Part shown: piece by piece, positions 30,597 through 42,404 of the stretch
Numbering within the stretch: position 1 is the stretch's first letter
Layout of the letters: every line of letters begins with the position of its first letter
Source of the DNA: Datura wrightii
Lineage: Eukaryota > Streptophyta > Magnoliopsida > Solanales > Solanaceae
Length of the DNA: 64,000 nucleotides
Reading direction: 5' to 3'
Assembly: GCA_035772735.1 (NCBI GenBank)
Contig: JASDFA010000010.1
Location: 98,166,001 to 98,230,000, forward strand
Notes under the pieces: generated by a model
What the model was told of the DNA's origin: nothing
The model's database searches: none
The model's input: only the letters and a program-made list of their open reading frames with translations
Translations under genes and position numbers: made by a program

Positions 30597-33115
30597 TGTT
30601 ACACCCCGTATATTCTCGACATGTAGATGGCCTATTCATATGTTGGTTAAGAGTTTTTGAATGCCATACATGCTAGGAAAAGGCCCGGGGGAAAGACCGG
30701 ATAAGAAATCCGTCGAACCATCTCGGAAGGAGCCGGGACAGAACCCCTCCGCGATGGCAACGTGCCACGGAGGGAGGGCCTCCGCATTGGCTCCGTGTCA
30801 CGGAGGCCCTGTCCAGGCCCAAGTATAAAAGCCTCCAAACTTCGGTTTTTATTTCATTTAACTTATAATTTCCAGAGAACACGACAGAGAACAGAGAGGA
30901 ATGAAGGTTCCTTAGTAATATTCGTCCGATTACGCCGTCAAACACGATCCAAACTCAAATTAACTCCAGATATCAAGGTATTAAGCAACAAGGAGCATTC
31001 CTACGGATTTAGTTTCGTGAAATTTGGCCGGCGAATCATCGTGCTACCGAGCTAAGGTAAGTGGAATTGCTCCAAATTAGTGTCAATATACTCCTATCCC
31101 TAAAGTGAGTATTTCTCCCTTCTGGACTTCCGAGAAATAGCGAGTTTTCGACCGTCTTTCGATAAGCCAAAGTTTGGGCTATATATATATATCAAAAGTG
31201 TTATCTTTTTGCAGGATATTAATGTATCTAGCCCTAATTGATATATATGAATACAGTTGGGAGGAATAGCTGATTATTGGTCGAGCTACGCCAGTTAGCA
31301 GGAAGCCGACAACTGAGGTATGTAAAGCCAGTTTCTTCGGCAAGTTGGTAGTCTCGGTATAGTAAAATAGTTCAAAGGCTAGTAGAATGTTTTAGAAGTC
31401 GTGTGTTATGTTTACTATGAATATTAGTACGATATTGGAAGCAGCATGTTATGTATAGCGTGAAACTTGCTAGCATGATATAAATTCTAATACAAAGTGT
31501 TAGGAACTGTACAGCGTGCCCAATATGTGATTTAGTAAAGTATGTTAGGATATTATTGTGTTCAGTCGAAACTTAGTAAAACAATATAAGTTCTCGTAAA
31601 GTATTTCAGAAATAAAATGGTAGCTTAAAGTGAAGTTTAAAAAGCATGTTAGAGATAGAAAATCATGTTACTATGAAATCCAGTCATACAATATGATTCC
31701 CAGTAGATAAACTATATCTTGTTCAGTATCAGATTCAACACAGTATGACAGAAGATTATATATACCATTATCAATCTCCGCATGTATTAAACACATTTAT
31801 ATCACTATCATTAGTTCAGCATATAATATATACAGATACATTATCATCACTAGCTCAGCATGTGGTATACGCAATTAGTATTACTAGTTGAGACAACTAT
31901 ACTCTCTTGGGGTTGGATTACCTAGCATTCATGACCGCCCTAGGGTTAATAGCTGTATCGACACTCGTCCGCCAGAGGGCGAGGATACGTCACTCTACAG
32001 AGTGACATGCCGTCCCACAGGGGACGAAAATGGGATGCCAGTTTTCCCCATATTGTGCCTTGGTCGGCCTTTATACACCCCCGTCGAGCGGGTACGCCCG
32101 GGGTGTTGATTCAGGAGTCCTCCGGACTCAGGTATAGTCATAGTCATGGGCTCAGTGAGCCCAAGTGCATACCCAGGGGATCGACAGGATGCTTATAGTT
32201 ATTATAGGAGATGGGACGACCGGGGTAAGGGTATAGATTGCGTGTTGATTGTACCTCCCGGCTTATGGGGGCCGGGTAAGGTTTGTGTGTGCTATGTTAT
32301 GTTATGTTATGTTATGTTATGCCATGTTACACTAGATATGAGTAGATCGACAGTAGAGCAATACATTTCCAGGTATGACTCCTACTCCTTCCAGCATAGT
32401 TGAGAATAGGTTTAGCTTTACATATTCAGTCAATTTAGTGTATTTCCTTCTATTTCAGTTCCATCAGTTGTATTGTTGTTTTTAGATAAATATTAAGTTG
32501 CTGCTTTACATACTCAGTACCAGCGGTACTGACGCCCGTTGGGGGGGCGCTGCATTACTTGCCTGTAGGTACTCATAGACGAGGAGCCGATACCTTGTGA
32601 TTCCAGCCAGCTCATCGAGTCATCAGCTCCAGTCATCCAGAGCTAAATAGCTAGAGGTTTACCTCTTTTCTTTTGTTGTACAGTATGGGTAGGCCGGGGC
32701 CCTGTCCCGACCATCTTATTAGTATTCTTAGAGGCTTGCAGTCTGTATATATTTCCCTGTGGTTAGTTGTGCTGGTCGTATGGGGCCGTGCGTATGTTTA
32801 GTTATTTATGTTGGCCGTGTGAGGCCTTATCCAGTCAGTAGTGGTGACCTTGCCGGTCACGTAGCCGTTCAGCATTTGTTATATTGATTTAGAGTTAACT
32901 AGACAGCATGGTGGCCTTGTCGGCCCGCATAGGTTCCCCCATGTGAATGTGATTCTGGTTAGCTGATGTTATAGTACAGGTGGCTATAGGCCTAGTCGGC
33001 TGGAGGCTGTATTTACAGCCGTTATATAGCCCGTTATTTCCGTGAATCAGAGTTAGAGCCAGCCAGGCACCAGATGTGCTTGGGCTCAGTAGTTTAGCAG
33101 TTCAGATCCCAGTAA
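30597..33115 (+). mobile_element. TKY1 3' LTR, end missing
   Basis: Starts TGTTACACCCC. Word-A array 30720-30815, TATAAAAG 30824-30831, donor string AAG|GTAAGT at 31054-31062, and an enlarged TATGT microsatellite at 32293-32330. It stops matching the 5' copy at about 33115, some 45 bases short of its end, where unrelated element sequence begins. Confidence 0.85.
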
Positions 33116-33480
33116 GGGAAGAGAAGAATTCAAAAAGTATGAAGGGTGAAATAGGAAAATGGTGCAGCCAATGGATGTAGTGCCAAGGAAGGGATAGTCA
33201 CTCATAAAATCATTCATCTTTATCATGTCCACCCTAAGTCTACATTACAAGCCATATCAAGTCCTATAGTGATCTTAATTTGACCATTTAACAAACCAAA
33301 GCAGAGAAAATAAGGGCAAGCCTATGGTATCTGATGCATAATACTTGCAGTTCTTTGAGAGAGTGAGTGCTCCATTTGTCTAGTCCCATGTTTCATCTGA
33401 TACTTCATACTAGTCTACATATTCTCTCTGTTCTTGGCCGAAGTTTATGTTTTCAAATTAAATGAACTCAACCCTTAAAA
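33116..33480 (+). mobile_element. Fragment of a LARD/Athila 3' region
   Basis: 33116-33400 resembles 21040-21480 of LARD-1, for instance the block around 33330 with TTTGAGAGAGTGAGTG. 33400-33480 is AT-rich with nothing I recognise. No gene. Confidence 0.5.
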
Positions 33481-33744
33481 CATATATATAGGAGGCGGTG
33501 GGGGAGGTCCACCGTGCGCCCCCCATCACGCCGCTTTACGGCTTGATGCGCCACCCAACGTGGGGGAGAGGGCCCATAAAGTGGTGCTTGTAGCGGCCTA
33601 CTTTCGGCCTTCTTCCTCCCATTATCTCAGTACCAGGCTTATGTGTTCATTCCTCGAGCCTTTTCACGTGTGCATCGTACTACAAAACTCTCAATATACG
33701 TATGAACGCTTCGGTTAAATGGTGAAAACTTACGGGGTGTAACA
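33481..33744 (-). mobile_element. LTR fragment of a minus-strand Tekay-like relic
   Basis: Ends on the plus strand with ...CGGGGTGTAACA at 33744, the complement of a Tekay-like LTR start. A GC-rich patch with GCGCC and CGTGGG words lies at 33493-33600, and CCTATATATATG (minus) at 33491-33480 is TATA-like; patch and box lie at distances similar to those in TKY1. Confidence 0.55.
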
Positions 33745-34760
33745 TCATCCCCCCTTAGGAATACTCGTCCTCGAATGTAAGCTCAGGCTTAAGAGATTCA
33801 ACTCCTTTAACTGTTGCAAGAAAAAATTTTGGCAGAGCCCCCTTTGCAATATGGACTATCTGGAAACTTAAAACGTAGAAAAATCCAACATGGGCATCTT
33901 ACAGGACGCTACTCGCAACCGAAACATAGCTCCACCACATACATATAAGTAACTGGGAATAAAAGAAACAAAAATAACCAGACAACACCTGAACTACCTT
34001 TCCTTGACCGCAATTGTCAGCACAGAGCCCGGAACAATTGAGGGTATCCAAACTCAACATTATCCTTACCGTCTCAATTTATTTCGGCTAAACTCCTGTT
34101 CCTCTCTAAGATTTTTAATGGATCACATCTTTGATTCTTGAGGTAGCCCTTACAGACCTAGCCATCTAATATAACTGTTGGAGCCTCCACGTGTGACAAC
34201 TCTTCTGTAACCTAAGCATCCTCGACTGGTCCATCCAAAAAAAAGGTCTCATATGCACTTGTGTGACGGATCCTAGCCCCGAAGGAAACTCTATCTCATA
34301 GATCACTTGGTCAATCTTCTAGAGGATCCAGTAAGGCCTAATGAATCTAGGGCTAGGCTTTCCCTTCTTATCATATCTCATAACGCCCTTTATTGGCGAA
34401 ATTTTTAGGAATACCCAGTCTCTGCTTCAATCCTTAACTTCCTACGTCATATGCTAGAGTAGTACCTCCAATAACCCTAGGCTATCAGTACATCTTCCCC
34501 AATAAGTCAAACTTCCTTCGATTCACTAATATATTAATATTCCTGGTTCAACTATCCCTTATTTATCTACTTTTGGTCATCATTTAGGGGGTATACATTT
34601 CCACCCGTAACAGACCTCCAAATTGTGTGCTCTGCTTGGCTATTTATTTGGGGACAAGAAGTCATACTCAAATTAGCATGCATCCCAATCTGTTCTTAAC
34701 GTCTTTCCAAAACCTAGCAGTGAGTTGAGCCCCTTTTCTAGAATTTAAGAGACAATAAGA
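33745..34760 (-). pseudogene. Degraded 3' end of a Tekay-like element (integrase tail)
   Basis: Read on the minus strand. A purine tract (33759-33745) and a partly paired AGGA hairpin (33778-33761) abut the LTR fragment. Around 33840 the complement of the TKY 3' untranslated block (AACTCTGCCAAAATTT in TKY1) is recognisable. Near 34400 and 34340 the complements of the segments coding DWVFLKVSP and GPYQIR remain. No frame is open for more than a few dozen codons. The identity rests on nucleotide resemblance to TKY1 and TKY2, so the boundaries are approximate. Confidence 0.55.
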
Positions 34761-35779
34761 CCCCACATAGCTAGAATATTTCTTTAGTATTTAATTCAGC
34801 GTAATCTTTAGCTGAAACCTAATCCTGACCAGCAAGAGATGTGTTGATCTCCTTAGCCTTTCAACAATGTTAGCCTGATGCTCAGTCCTCGACATTCAGT
34901 GGTGGTCCTATGCTCTGTCAACCTACTACAACCTAGAGGTGATTCTATTCTCCTCCAGAGCTAGATACGCGTGCCTTCCCCTTACTTCAAAAGCTGAGAT
35001 CTGGGGTTCGTGCTCCATGCACCGTACTGGCATGGATATTACTGGCCAAATCTACCCACCTGTATCGTTCTGACCCGCACTCGGCCAATTTCCCTCATGT
35101 AGTCTCTCTATCCTGCGACAAAAAAAACTAGGGCCATAGCTATTATTCTTTAGTCACTAGCACATTTCGGGGTTTAGTCTATTTCTGGCTTAAACCTTGC
35201 TATTGCAAGGAGTCCATTGCTTACGTATTCTCACACGTACTTGGCTGCTACTAGCAATCTTAACTGCCCTCCTGATTTACTACCGGGAGGGTCTAGGTAA
35301 CTTTGTAAACACTAGGGGTCTTAACCACTTTCTAATCCTTCTTGGAATCAATAGTAGGTTTTTTTTCTGAGTGTTAAAATGATAGATTTTGCATTTGCCA
35401 ATGAATTGGATCCGCCCCGATTAGATCAATAATGGGATTCTTTTCTAGCCTTCCTCTACTATTTGTTCTGGGCAACATGGCATTGATACTTATGCTTTCT
35501 GTTGTACTAAAAGAACAAGTTTGAAGGTGGAAAATGACCCCATCGTTCTATGCAGGGCTAAAGCACAAAATCAAAAAAACTTTAAAAGCTAGAGCCTTGC
35601 ACAATCCTTCGCATATTTCAGAAAACCCAACATTAACTGCCGCCCCTATCTAATTCTAAACATCTACTAAATAAGCCAACTCACATATGCACTATACTTC
35701 TGGCCTCCTACTCTGAGGTTGTAGGAAGAACTTGGGATGGTACTGGTATATCTATTACCTTATGAAGTTCCTGGTCCCT
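34761..35779. other. Unassigned; probably further decayed pol sequence
   Basis: No ORF, RNA gene or clear LTR edge. It may continue the minus-strand relic, but I cannot align it by eye with confidence. Confidence 0.3.
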
Positions 35780-37104
35780 GCGAATTTAAAATCTTATCAT
35801 AATCTATGGGTTTTAATCAGCTTTTGTGATTTACATTAATTATAATATTATTGATTTGTAAGTTCTATGTATTTAAGCCTAATTATGCATGCCCTATGAT
35901 GAATTAATTTATGATCTATTTACCCATTGATGATATCTATAAGCCCAACATGAATTATGATTTATAAAATGAATTTATTATGTTACCTATTATGATTTTA
36001 TAAAATCCAAGCTATATGCATGATCTACAAGTATGTATGAACCTTATGAATCATGAATTATGTTTTTAGCTGACTCACAGGCCTAATATCATGGCTAGTT
36101 CATGTATGTACAAGAATGTTTATGATTATCATGATTTAACTAGTTCATAAACTCATGCATGTTATACTATGAGCACTATATATGTTTCGAGAGTAGAATC
36201 GAACTCCGAGTAGGTTGGAGCCTTGGTTCTGCCACAAATCTCATAAACTACGTGCCATCGTAGGTATTTAGGCCCCCTTCATGACTGTCCTCAGCCCAAT
36301 TGGCCCTTATCATGTGTGATCATGCCTTTCATGGTTCTATCCTTGGCAAGTACGAACACCCTCTCGACTAGGGTTACAAGTCGGGCTTCATGTGTTCTCA
36401 TGTGGGGTATCTCGGTTAAGAGAATCTTCCACTGTTTCTCATGATTTATGCATTTTATGATTATGTATGTTAACTCAAGTAATGTTCAATAAAGCTTTTA
36501 TCTTATGATAATGAGTACGATTGCATTACGAGTGTTTTGAAAACCTTGAGTCTTATGTTATGTTATGTTGCGATATTTATGATATGAGCATGATGTCCCA
36601 CTCTTATGATCATTTATGAGTTTTAAATGTTTTGAATGTCCGTTTTACTTACCTTGCATACTTAGTACATTCCATATACTGACCGCATACTTTCTATGTT
36701 GTATCATTTCATGATACAGGACCCGACTCTCAGGCTCACCCTCCTCAGTAGCTTCTCAGAGTTTGTCATCATATTATTTGGTGAGTCCTCATATTCTGAG
36801 GGTCATATGTTCAGACTCTATTCTTTCTCTTTATGTTGCAGTATCGTAGGGTTAGTTGGGGAGTTTTCCAGACAGTCCGTCTATCATGATTAGAGGCTTT
36901 CCAGACTACTAGTTTTATTTAGCCGTCATATATAGATTATGTTTTGTCCTTTCTCCGTATTTATGACATGTTTATGTTTTCATATGTGAATTATTCCACT
37001 TATGTGATTGAATTAGATGTATGCTCATACCCTGGGTTGACTTGGGGTCTCTCGGGGCTCCTTGTCTTGTGTCTACAATCCGGGTATACGTTCGGGTCGT
37101 GACA
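35780..37104 (+). mobile_element. LTR-B, 5' end unclear, 3' end intact
   Basis: Ends ...GGGTCGTGACA at 37104 next to a tRNA-Met primer site. It matches the reverse complement of 14113-15388 and 38031-38900. The start is not visible; 35780 is approximate. No gene inside. Confidence 0.7.
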
Positions 37105-37108
37105 AACT

Positions 37109-37120
37109 TGGTATCAGAGC
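37109..37120 (+). other. Primer-binding site, tRNA-Met
   Basis: TGGTATCAGAGC, four bases after the LTR end; it shows LTR-B belongs to a second Tekay-like chromovirus family. Confidence 0.85.
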
Positions 37121-37311
37121 CATAGGTTTGAAGTGTCCTAGGGTGTCTGAAAGCCGCATTCAGTAGAGTCTTTTTCATGGGTGTGAAGCGCTCCACACTT
37201 ATGAAGAAGAGGCTACGAGACATTTAGGAAATGTTCCCTTCTATCATGATCTATGTCGTGCGATGAAAGTCCTTTACCCTTCTAATTCGTGTTATTCGCG
37301 TTTGTAGAATC

Positions 37312-37702
37312 ATGCCTCCACGCAGAGTGCACGCCAGAAGAAATGGTAACAACAATGATCATGAGGATGTCCATGATGGTGAGCATCAGCCAACCCCACC
37401 CATTCACGGGGAGTACGCACCAGAGCCAGCTGCCCACACTGAGTTTAGGGAAGCGATGCAGATGCTGGCATAGGCCATGACTGCCCAGGTTCAAAATCAG
37501 ACGGTGGCGTATTTCCCTCAGAATGGGAATGCAACGGTAGCTAGGGTGAGGGATTTCTTGAGGATGATACCTCTTGAGTTCATGGGACGAAGGTGGATGA
37601 GGACCTACACGATTTCATAGAGGAGATTCTGAAGATCACCTAGGTTATGGGGGTGAACAATGGGAATGTGTTGACTTGACCTCCTATCAGCTTAAGGGGG
37701 TT
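37312..37702 (+). pseudogene. LTR-B family Gag, amino-terminal fragment
   Basis: The ATG at 37312 starts MPPRRVHARRNGNNND, a basic head typical of Tekay-like Gag. A TAG lies about 50 codons on, then VRDFLRMIPLEFMG and, after a frameshift, a DLHDFIEEILKI-like segment, the beginning of the capsid core. It is cut at 37702 by the short LTR-like piece. An acceptor-like TTTGTAG ends four bases before the ATG. Family assignment is from order and head sequence. Confidence 0.7.
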
Positions 37703-38030
37703 GATCTTGGGCAGAATTGTATGCCCAAGTGATACTCAAATACTTCATTAAGGGAATTCGAAAAACACTCTACTTACTTTCATATTTCCCAAATTCCTGT
37801 ATCTCTCCCTCTATGTTCTCTGTCTTTCTTTCTTATAAATAAACAACTCTTTGTAAGTATTTTGATTCACTTCTGCTTTATTATTTACTTGTAGTATTTT
37901 CTTTCATTCTACTCCTGCCTTATAGTGTTTTCAAGTTATTATTTTCAACTCGTTATTTTCAAGTTGTTACTACGATCCATTAATTGTATTTTCAAGTTGT
38001 TATTTTTAAATTGTTATTTTCAAATATATC
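37703..38030 (+). mobile_element. Short LTR-like piece, origin unclear
   Basis: The first 38 bases match the family-A LTR start, including the CTTGGGC/GCCCAAG snapback; the rest does not. TATAAATA lies at 37834-37841. From about 37925 to 38030 an imperfect AT-rich repeat based on TTTTCAAGTTGTTA recurs. It could be a TRIM-sized LTR or a recombinant end. Confidence 0.45.
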
Positions 38031-39748
38031 CCCAAGTCGACCCATGGCATTGTACATAGCGGCTAAAGAGCATAAAAAAGTGAAAAACTAATAAACTAAA
38101 CATGAATAAGTGGAAGACTACACACATAATAATCATAAACTGAGTCAACACTAACAAACTGAGTTTCTACATACTGTCTGAAAGGCCTCTAACATAACTG
38201 ATGAGCTGATAGGATAACATCCCCTACTAGCTCGACAAAGTTTGCAATTAAAATAGCAAAATAACAATTGAAGTTAAACATCCTCGGAAGATGAGGACTC
38301 ACCAATACTAGCTAAACTGAACTGACACCATCATGATAAAGGTTACATGATGCCCCAACTATCTTGCTCAAGTAGGCAGAGCCGTCCCAGGCTTGCCAGG
38401 CAAGGGACGTAATGGAGTGATATAACTAATAGGGACCCACCTAGAGTCCATGAATATAAACCTACCTTGGCGCGTAGTTCTTAGACCATCGAGTTTACCT
38501 AAACGTCGAGCCTACTCGGTGCTAGACACTACTCCCAAAAACATGCACATGAGGGCTCATATAATTATCGTGAAGTCATACATGTAATTTGTAGCTAGTT
38601 AAATCATAACATACTTGATCATACTTGAAATACATGATTAGCCATGAAATAAGGGCTCGTGAGTCGGCTATAATCATGAACTCATAAATCATGAAGAACA
38701 TATATACTTGAGAAACTCACCATACTTGAAATTCATAAATTCATGAAGAGTACTTATAGGAAATCATATCATAAATCATAAATTAGGGCTTAGGAGAACC
38801 ACAGTCATAATAGAATCATAAACTTGACTTTTCATGAAACTTGTATAATTGGGAATAATTCTCTAAAATTTTAAACCATAAATTTAATAATCAAAATAGG
38901 TATAAAATCTGCCCAGAGATCTTAAAACATGTTTTGAAACATGAAGGGAATTGAACCATAAATCAATCATAGAGAATTTCATGAAATTGGGATAAAACCC
39001 TATATGATCATACACTTGAATCAACACTTGAGTTCATGAACTTGAGGTGTAATTTGGGCATGAGAGTGAAAGTAAACTCTCATTCATGGCCCTACATACC
39101 TGGATAAACTGATTCTTATCTTTACTCTAAAGGCCCAAGAGATTTGGAGGAGAATTGGAGGATTCTAAGCTTGATAATCAATGGAACCCTCTAAACTTGC
39201 ATGCATGGGAGTTGAATGAGTTAGAGTAGGTTAAGCTCCCATAAAACACTTCTTTCAAAGCATTAAACAATGTTGTTTATAGCTTAGGAGCTTAGGATTT
39301 ACGAAAATACCCTTAATAAATTTGCAAGAAAACTATTATGTCAGCGGTCACGAATCATACCACGAGTCGTATGATCTTCTTCAGACTCGTGGTATCTTCC
39401 CATACTGATCGATTCCAAAACCTCCAACCCTCTGAATATTTTCACGATTCTTACTACGACCGTAACACCATCCTATAAGTCGTACCATCACCCATACCAT
39501 CAATCACTGGCTAACTCCGAGGACTTGCTATAGCTCTTGATCATGGGTCGTACCCACATACTATGACTCATAGTAGGGACTCATGGTCTGGGGAACAAAA
39601 TTTCTAACCTGATCCAGGGGTCTTCCTATGACACGTACTACTAACCTATGACTCATAGGTTGAGTTGTACTAAGGAAAAAATGCAGATTTTTCTACTAAA
39701 CTTATTTCCATTTCTCTCACTAGTCTTAGGAACTTTTCAGGTATTAAA
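38031..39748 (-). mobile_element. LTR-B copy
   Basis: Begins near the LTR-B 3' end (CCAAGTCGACCCATGGCAT block, also at 14171) and runs to a mutated LTR start at about 39748. Word-C array 39340-39690; TATA-like CTATAAACA (minus) near 39280. No gene. Confidence 0.7.
39340..39690. promoter_or_regulatory. U3 word-C array of LTR-B
   Basis: ACCACGAGTCGTATG, GACTCGTGGTA and diverged TACGACCGTA, GACTCATAG copies in both orientations, sharing the ACGAGTCGT core with word B. Confidence 0.65.
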
Positions 39749-41110
39749 ACTATTTTAAGGAACATAGGAAAATGGAGAAATGATTTCAGAAATTATTCAA
39801 CTAATTCCAAATGTAAATTAAACTAATAAACAAAAATCATTTTTACAAACGTCTATAATTCAAATTATGAGAGAATCTAGGGTCTTTGCATTTTCGCTTT
39901 TAGGTTAAGTTTTAAGACTCAATTACACTAAACTAATTCTTCTCAAGATTTTTAGTTGCAAGTTACGATCCCATTTCTTACCATTCTTCCAAACATCCAA
40001 GAACTATTTTATGAACCCTAACGCCTATATCCTTATGGTCGCAGAGGAAACATGAAATGACGGTTGTAGCAACTTATATTCAACTAAACAGAGTTGAGGT
40101 GTAAATCCCTATCCTCAATAACAAAATCTCACTTGAACTCATTTCCCAAAGATCATTGAATCTATTCTATACTTACTTTTAAGCCTCTTGGTTCCCTCTC
40201 CTAAGTTCAACCCAGAGCCAACAGATAATATTCGTAAAGTGATCAATCTAACGAATAAGCAGAAAATAAGTATGTATAAACAATCTTAAATGAAGAATCA
40301 AAGTCTAGCATAAAAGAGTTTTCAAACTACAACCATTACCTATGGCCAAAACCCTAGAACAAGATTTTAGTCACTCATGTTCAAGTGGAAAACTACAGCA
40401 AACATCATTTGAATTAACAAAAGTATAAAGTAAAGAAGTAAACGTCGAAGAAAATAAACTTATGTCTCGTTCCCCAAGACTGCGTACAAAATGATCTCAG
40501 AATAATCGAAGACCTCTAACAAAATGCCCTAGATGTTATATTTATAAGCATGGTATCAAATGACTCATTTTCCCTTGAAAAGTATAGCTTTTAAACTTGA
40601 AAATCCATCCCAGAATGGCCTTGGCTTGCCACTCCATCCAACGCATCAGATTGTGACCTGCATTTCCTCTAAAGTTTTACCTCTGGCGCGCCACACCAGC
40701 CAATGCACCAAAGTGTTGAAAAATTTTCCTAAGTTCAAAAGGCTTTTGGTGCGCCACTCCATTTATTTTGCTAAGGTATTGATCAAATTCTTTTATAGAG
40801 TTGAGGACCTGGTGCGCCATGCCACCCAATGCACCAACCTGAGACTAATTTTCTCTGAAGTTTGGGATTTGGTGCACCATGCCAGCTATCTCACCAAGCC
40901 AATTTTGCGAACTCTTCTTCTTTCACACCTTGGGACATTTTTGAGTCCTTTTTTCTTGGTTTCCTACTCAAAACATCTAAAAATACTTGTTTGCTCACAA
41001 GACACACATAAACATGAATTCATGCATTTTATAAGGATTATGATCTTAAAATAAGGTAAAAGATGTGTAAAAACATCGCAAATGGGCATAAGAATATGCG
41101 CAACACACCA
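39749..41110 (-). mobile_element. 3' LTR of element C (family E)
   Basis: Starts TGGTGTGTTGCGC at 41110 with a snapback (GCGCAT with ATGC.C). Word-D array 40610-40905, TATA CTTATAAATAT at 40548-40538. It aligns with 8150-9520. Truncated at 39749 by LTR-B. Confidence 0.78.
40610..40905. promoter_or_regulatory. U3 palindromic-word array, word D
   Basis: Four or five units of about 62 bases: TTGGTGCGCCA, a CCAAT-containing spacer, then GCACCA. The first unit has the perfect palindrome TGGCGCGCCA. Confidence 0.7.
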
Positions 41111-41145
41111 ACCCACACTTAAGCCATTGTTCATCCTCGAACAAT
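41111..41145 (-). other. Terminal AGGA-loop hairpin and polypurine tract of element C
   Basis: The minus strand has ATTGTTC-G-AGGA-T-GAACAAT (41145-41126, seven pairs plus a G-U), then CTTAAGTGTGGGT against the LTR start. Confidence 0.72.
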
Positions 41146-42399
41146 CCTTACTTACATGCATGAGCATCTTTTCTCACCACTTGTTACCCATATCAATCCT
41201 CACTCAAGTATCTAGATAGAGCACATGCATCAGTGATTCATCAATTCATATCAACTCATATCAAGCACCCACGGAAGTTTTCACATTCAAGACTACATAG
41301 CCTTTATAACTGGCTTGTCTTTTCACATCAGGGACAATAGGATTAAGTATGAAAAATGCAACACATAGTACACCAACTTTGACAATCTTATGCCCTCACT
41401 TATTTTGTGATGTTCCTTCTCTCATGTTATCAATCAAAGCTTGGAACATAATAAGCAAGACACACTCACTCTCAGAAATGTTGCATCATACACATGCAAG
41501 ATACCATAGGCTTGCCCCTCATGTACATTTAGACTACTTAATTGCTTCAACAATAGTAAGATCATAAGGACTTTTTCTGGTTGTAATGTCGGTTAAAGGA
41601 CAGGAAGGAATGATTTTTCTTTAGTAGTGGCTACCAATCCTAAGAACTTTAAGACATTATTTTTCCTTGTCCACCACTTTGTCTCACTGCTCCCCTTTCT
41701 TTCACTAATTCCCTTGTCTTTTCTTATGCCCCTTTTTACTACTTGACTACTAGTTTCTACGTATAAGCTTAACAAACATAATCAACCATAAAAATCTTTC
41801 ATGAATGCTCTAGAAGCAAGTAGAGAACATCTTTTGTGGGCACCTCTCTTCTATTTTCTCTTCTTATCATCCATATGTTTTTAATTTTTCTTTCCTTTCC
41901 CTTAACTTTTTCTATCTCGGTGGACTCCTCATTCTTAATTCTCAAAGTGCATCATATTACCTTTGGATCAAAAATTCTAAAGGTCACACAACAAAAAAGG
42001 ATAGTCTTCTTTTGTGGCTAAGAAAAAAATTAAGGCTAGAAGCTCAATGGGGCTAACTAGGGATAGTGTTAAGGAAGGTACAACAATAATGGACAAAATA
42101 GGTCTTTCAAAGAAATGCCTTAATCACTCTTAATTTATTGGCAACTAGCAATCCTCTATATACTTAGGCAAGTTCTAGATTCTACGTTATGTACAACACA
42201 AAACAAATCAAGCTCACCTCTCATGGCATCATGATGTGAGTCTATTTCCTATGGCCACATATCCAGACAATCAAATTGAATGAAACTATCATTATTAAGC
42301 CCTAAGATTATTTTTTTTCATTGAGTCAAACTAAAGAGCCTATGTATCTCTCATGGATTTTACTTCTTATGCATTCAAGATGACCACTTTATTGCCTAG
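41146..42399 (-). other. Element C 3' region, distal part
   Basis: AT-rich, no credible ORF; homologous to LARD-1 and LARD-2 3' regions. It rejoins 51865 onward if TKY2 and one target-site copy are removed. Confidence 0.6.
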
Positions 42400-42404
42400 C
42401 TTAC

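Larger units (their letters stand above)
15389..33115 (+). mobile_element. TKY1: Tekay/Del-like Ty3-gypsy chromovirus with two nested insertions
   Basis: Order: 5' LTR (split), tRNA-Met primer site, gag (split), protease, RT, RNase H, integrase with chromodomain-like tail, purine tract, 3' LTR. The 5' LTR totals about 2567 bases without LARD-1; the 3' LTR is 2519 and lacks its last 45 or so. Seven in-frame stops and a frameshift in pol show it is dead. Preceding bases CGAAA (15384-15388) would be the target duplication, but the right partner is missing. Confidence 0.85.

Noticed and set aside
34761..35779. Host gene in the gap between relics
   Set aside because: No open frame, splice structure or domain; composition and context fit decayed retroelement sequence.
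40560..41054. 164-codon plus-strand ORF
   Set aside because: Lies antisense in the family-E LTR over the word-D array; the LARD-2 LTR shows only a shorter, different frame.
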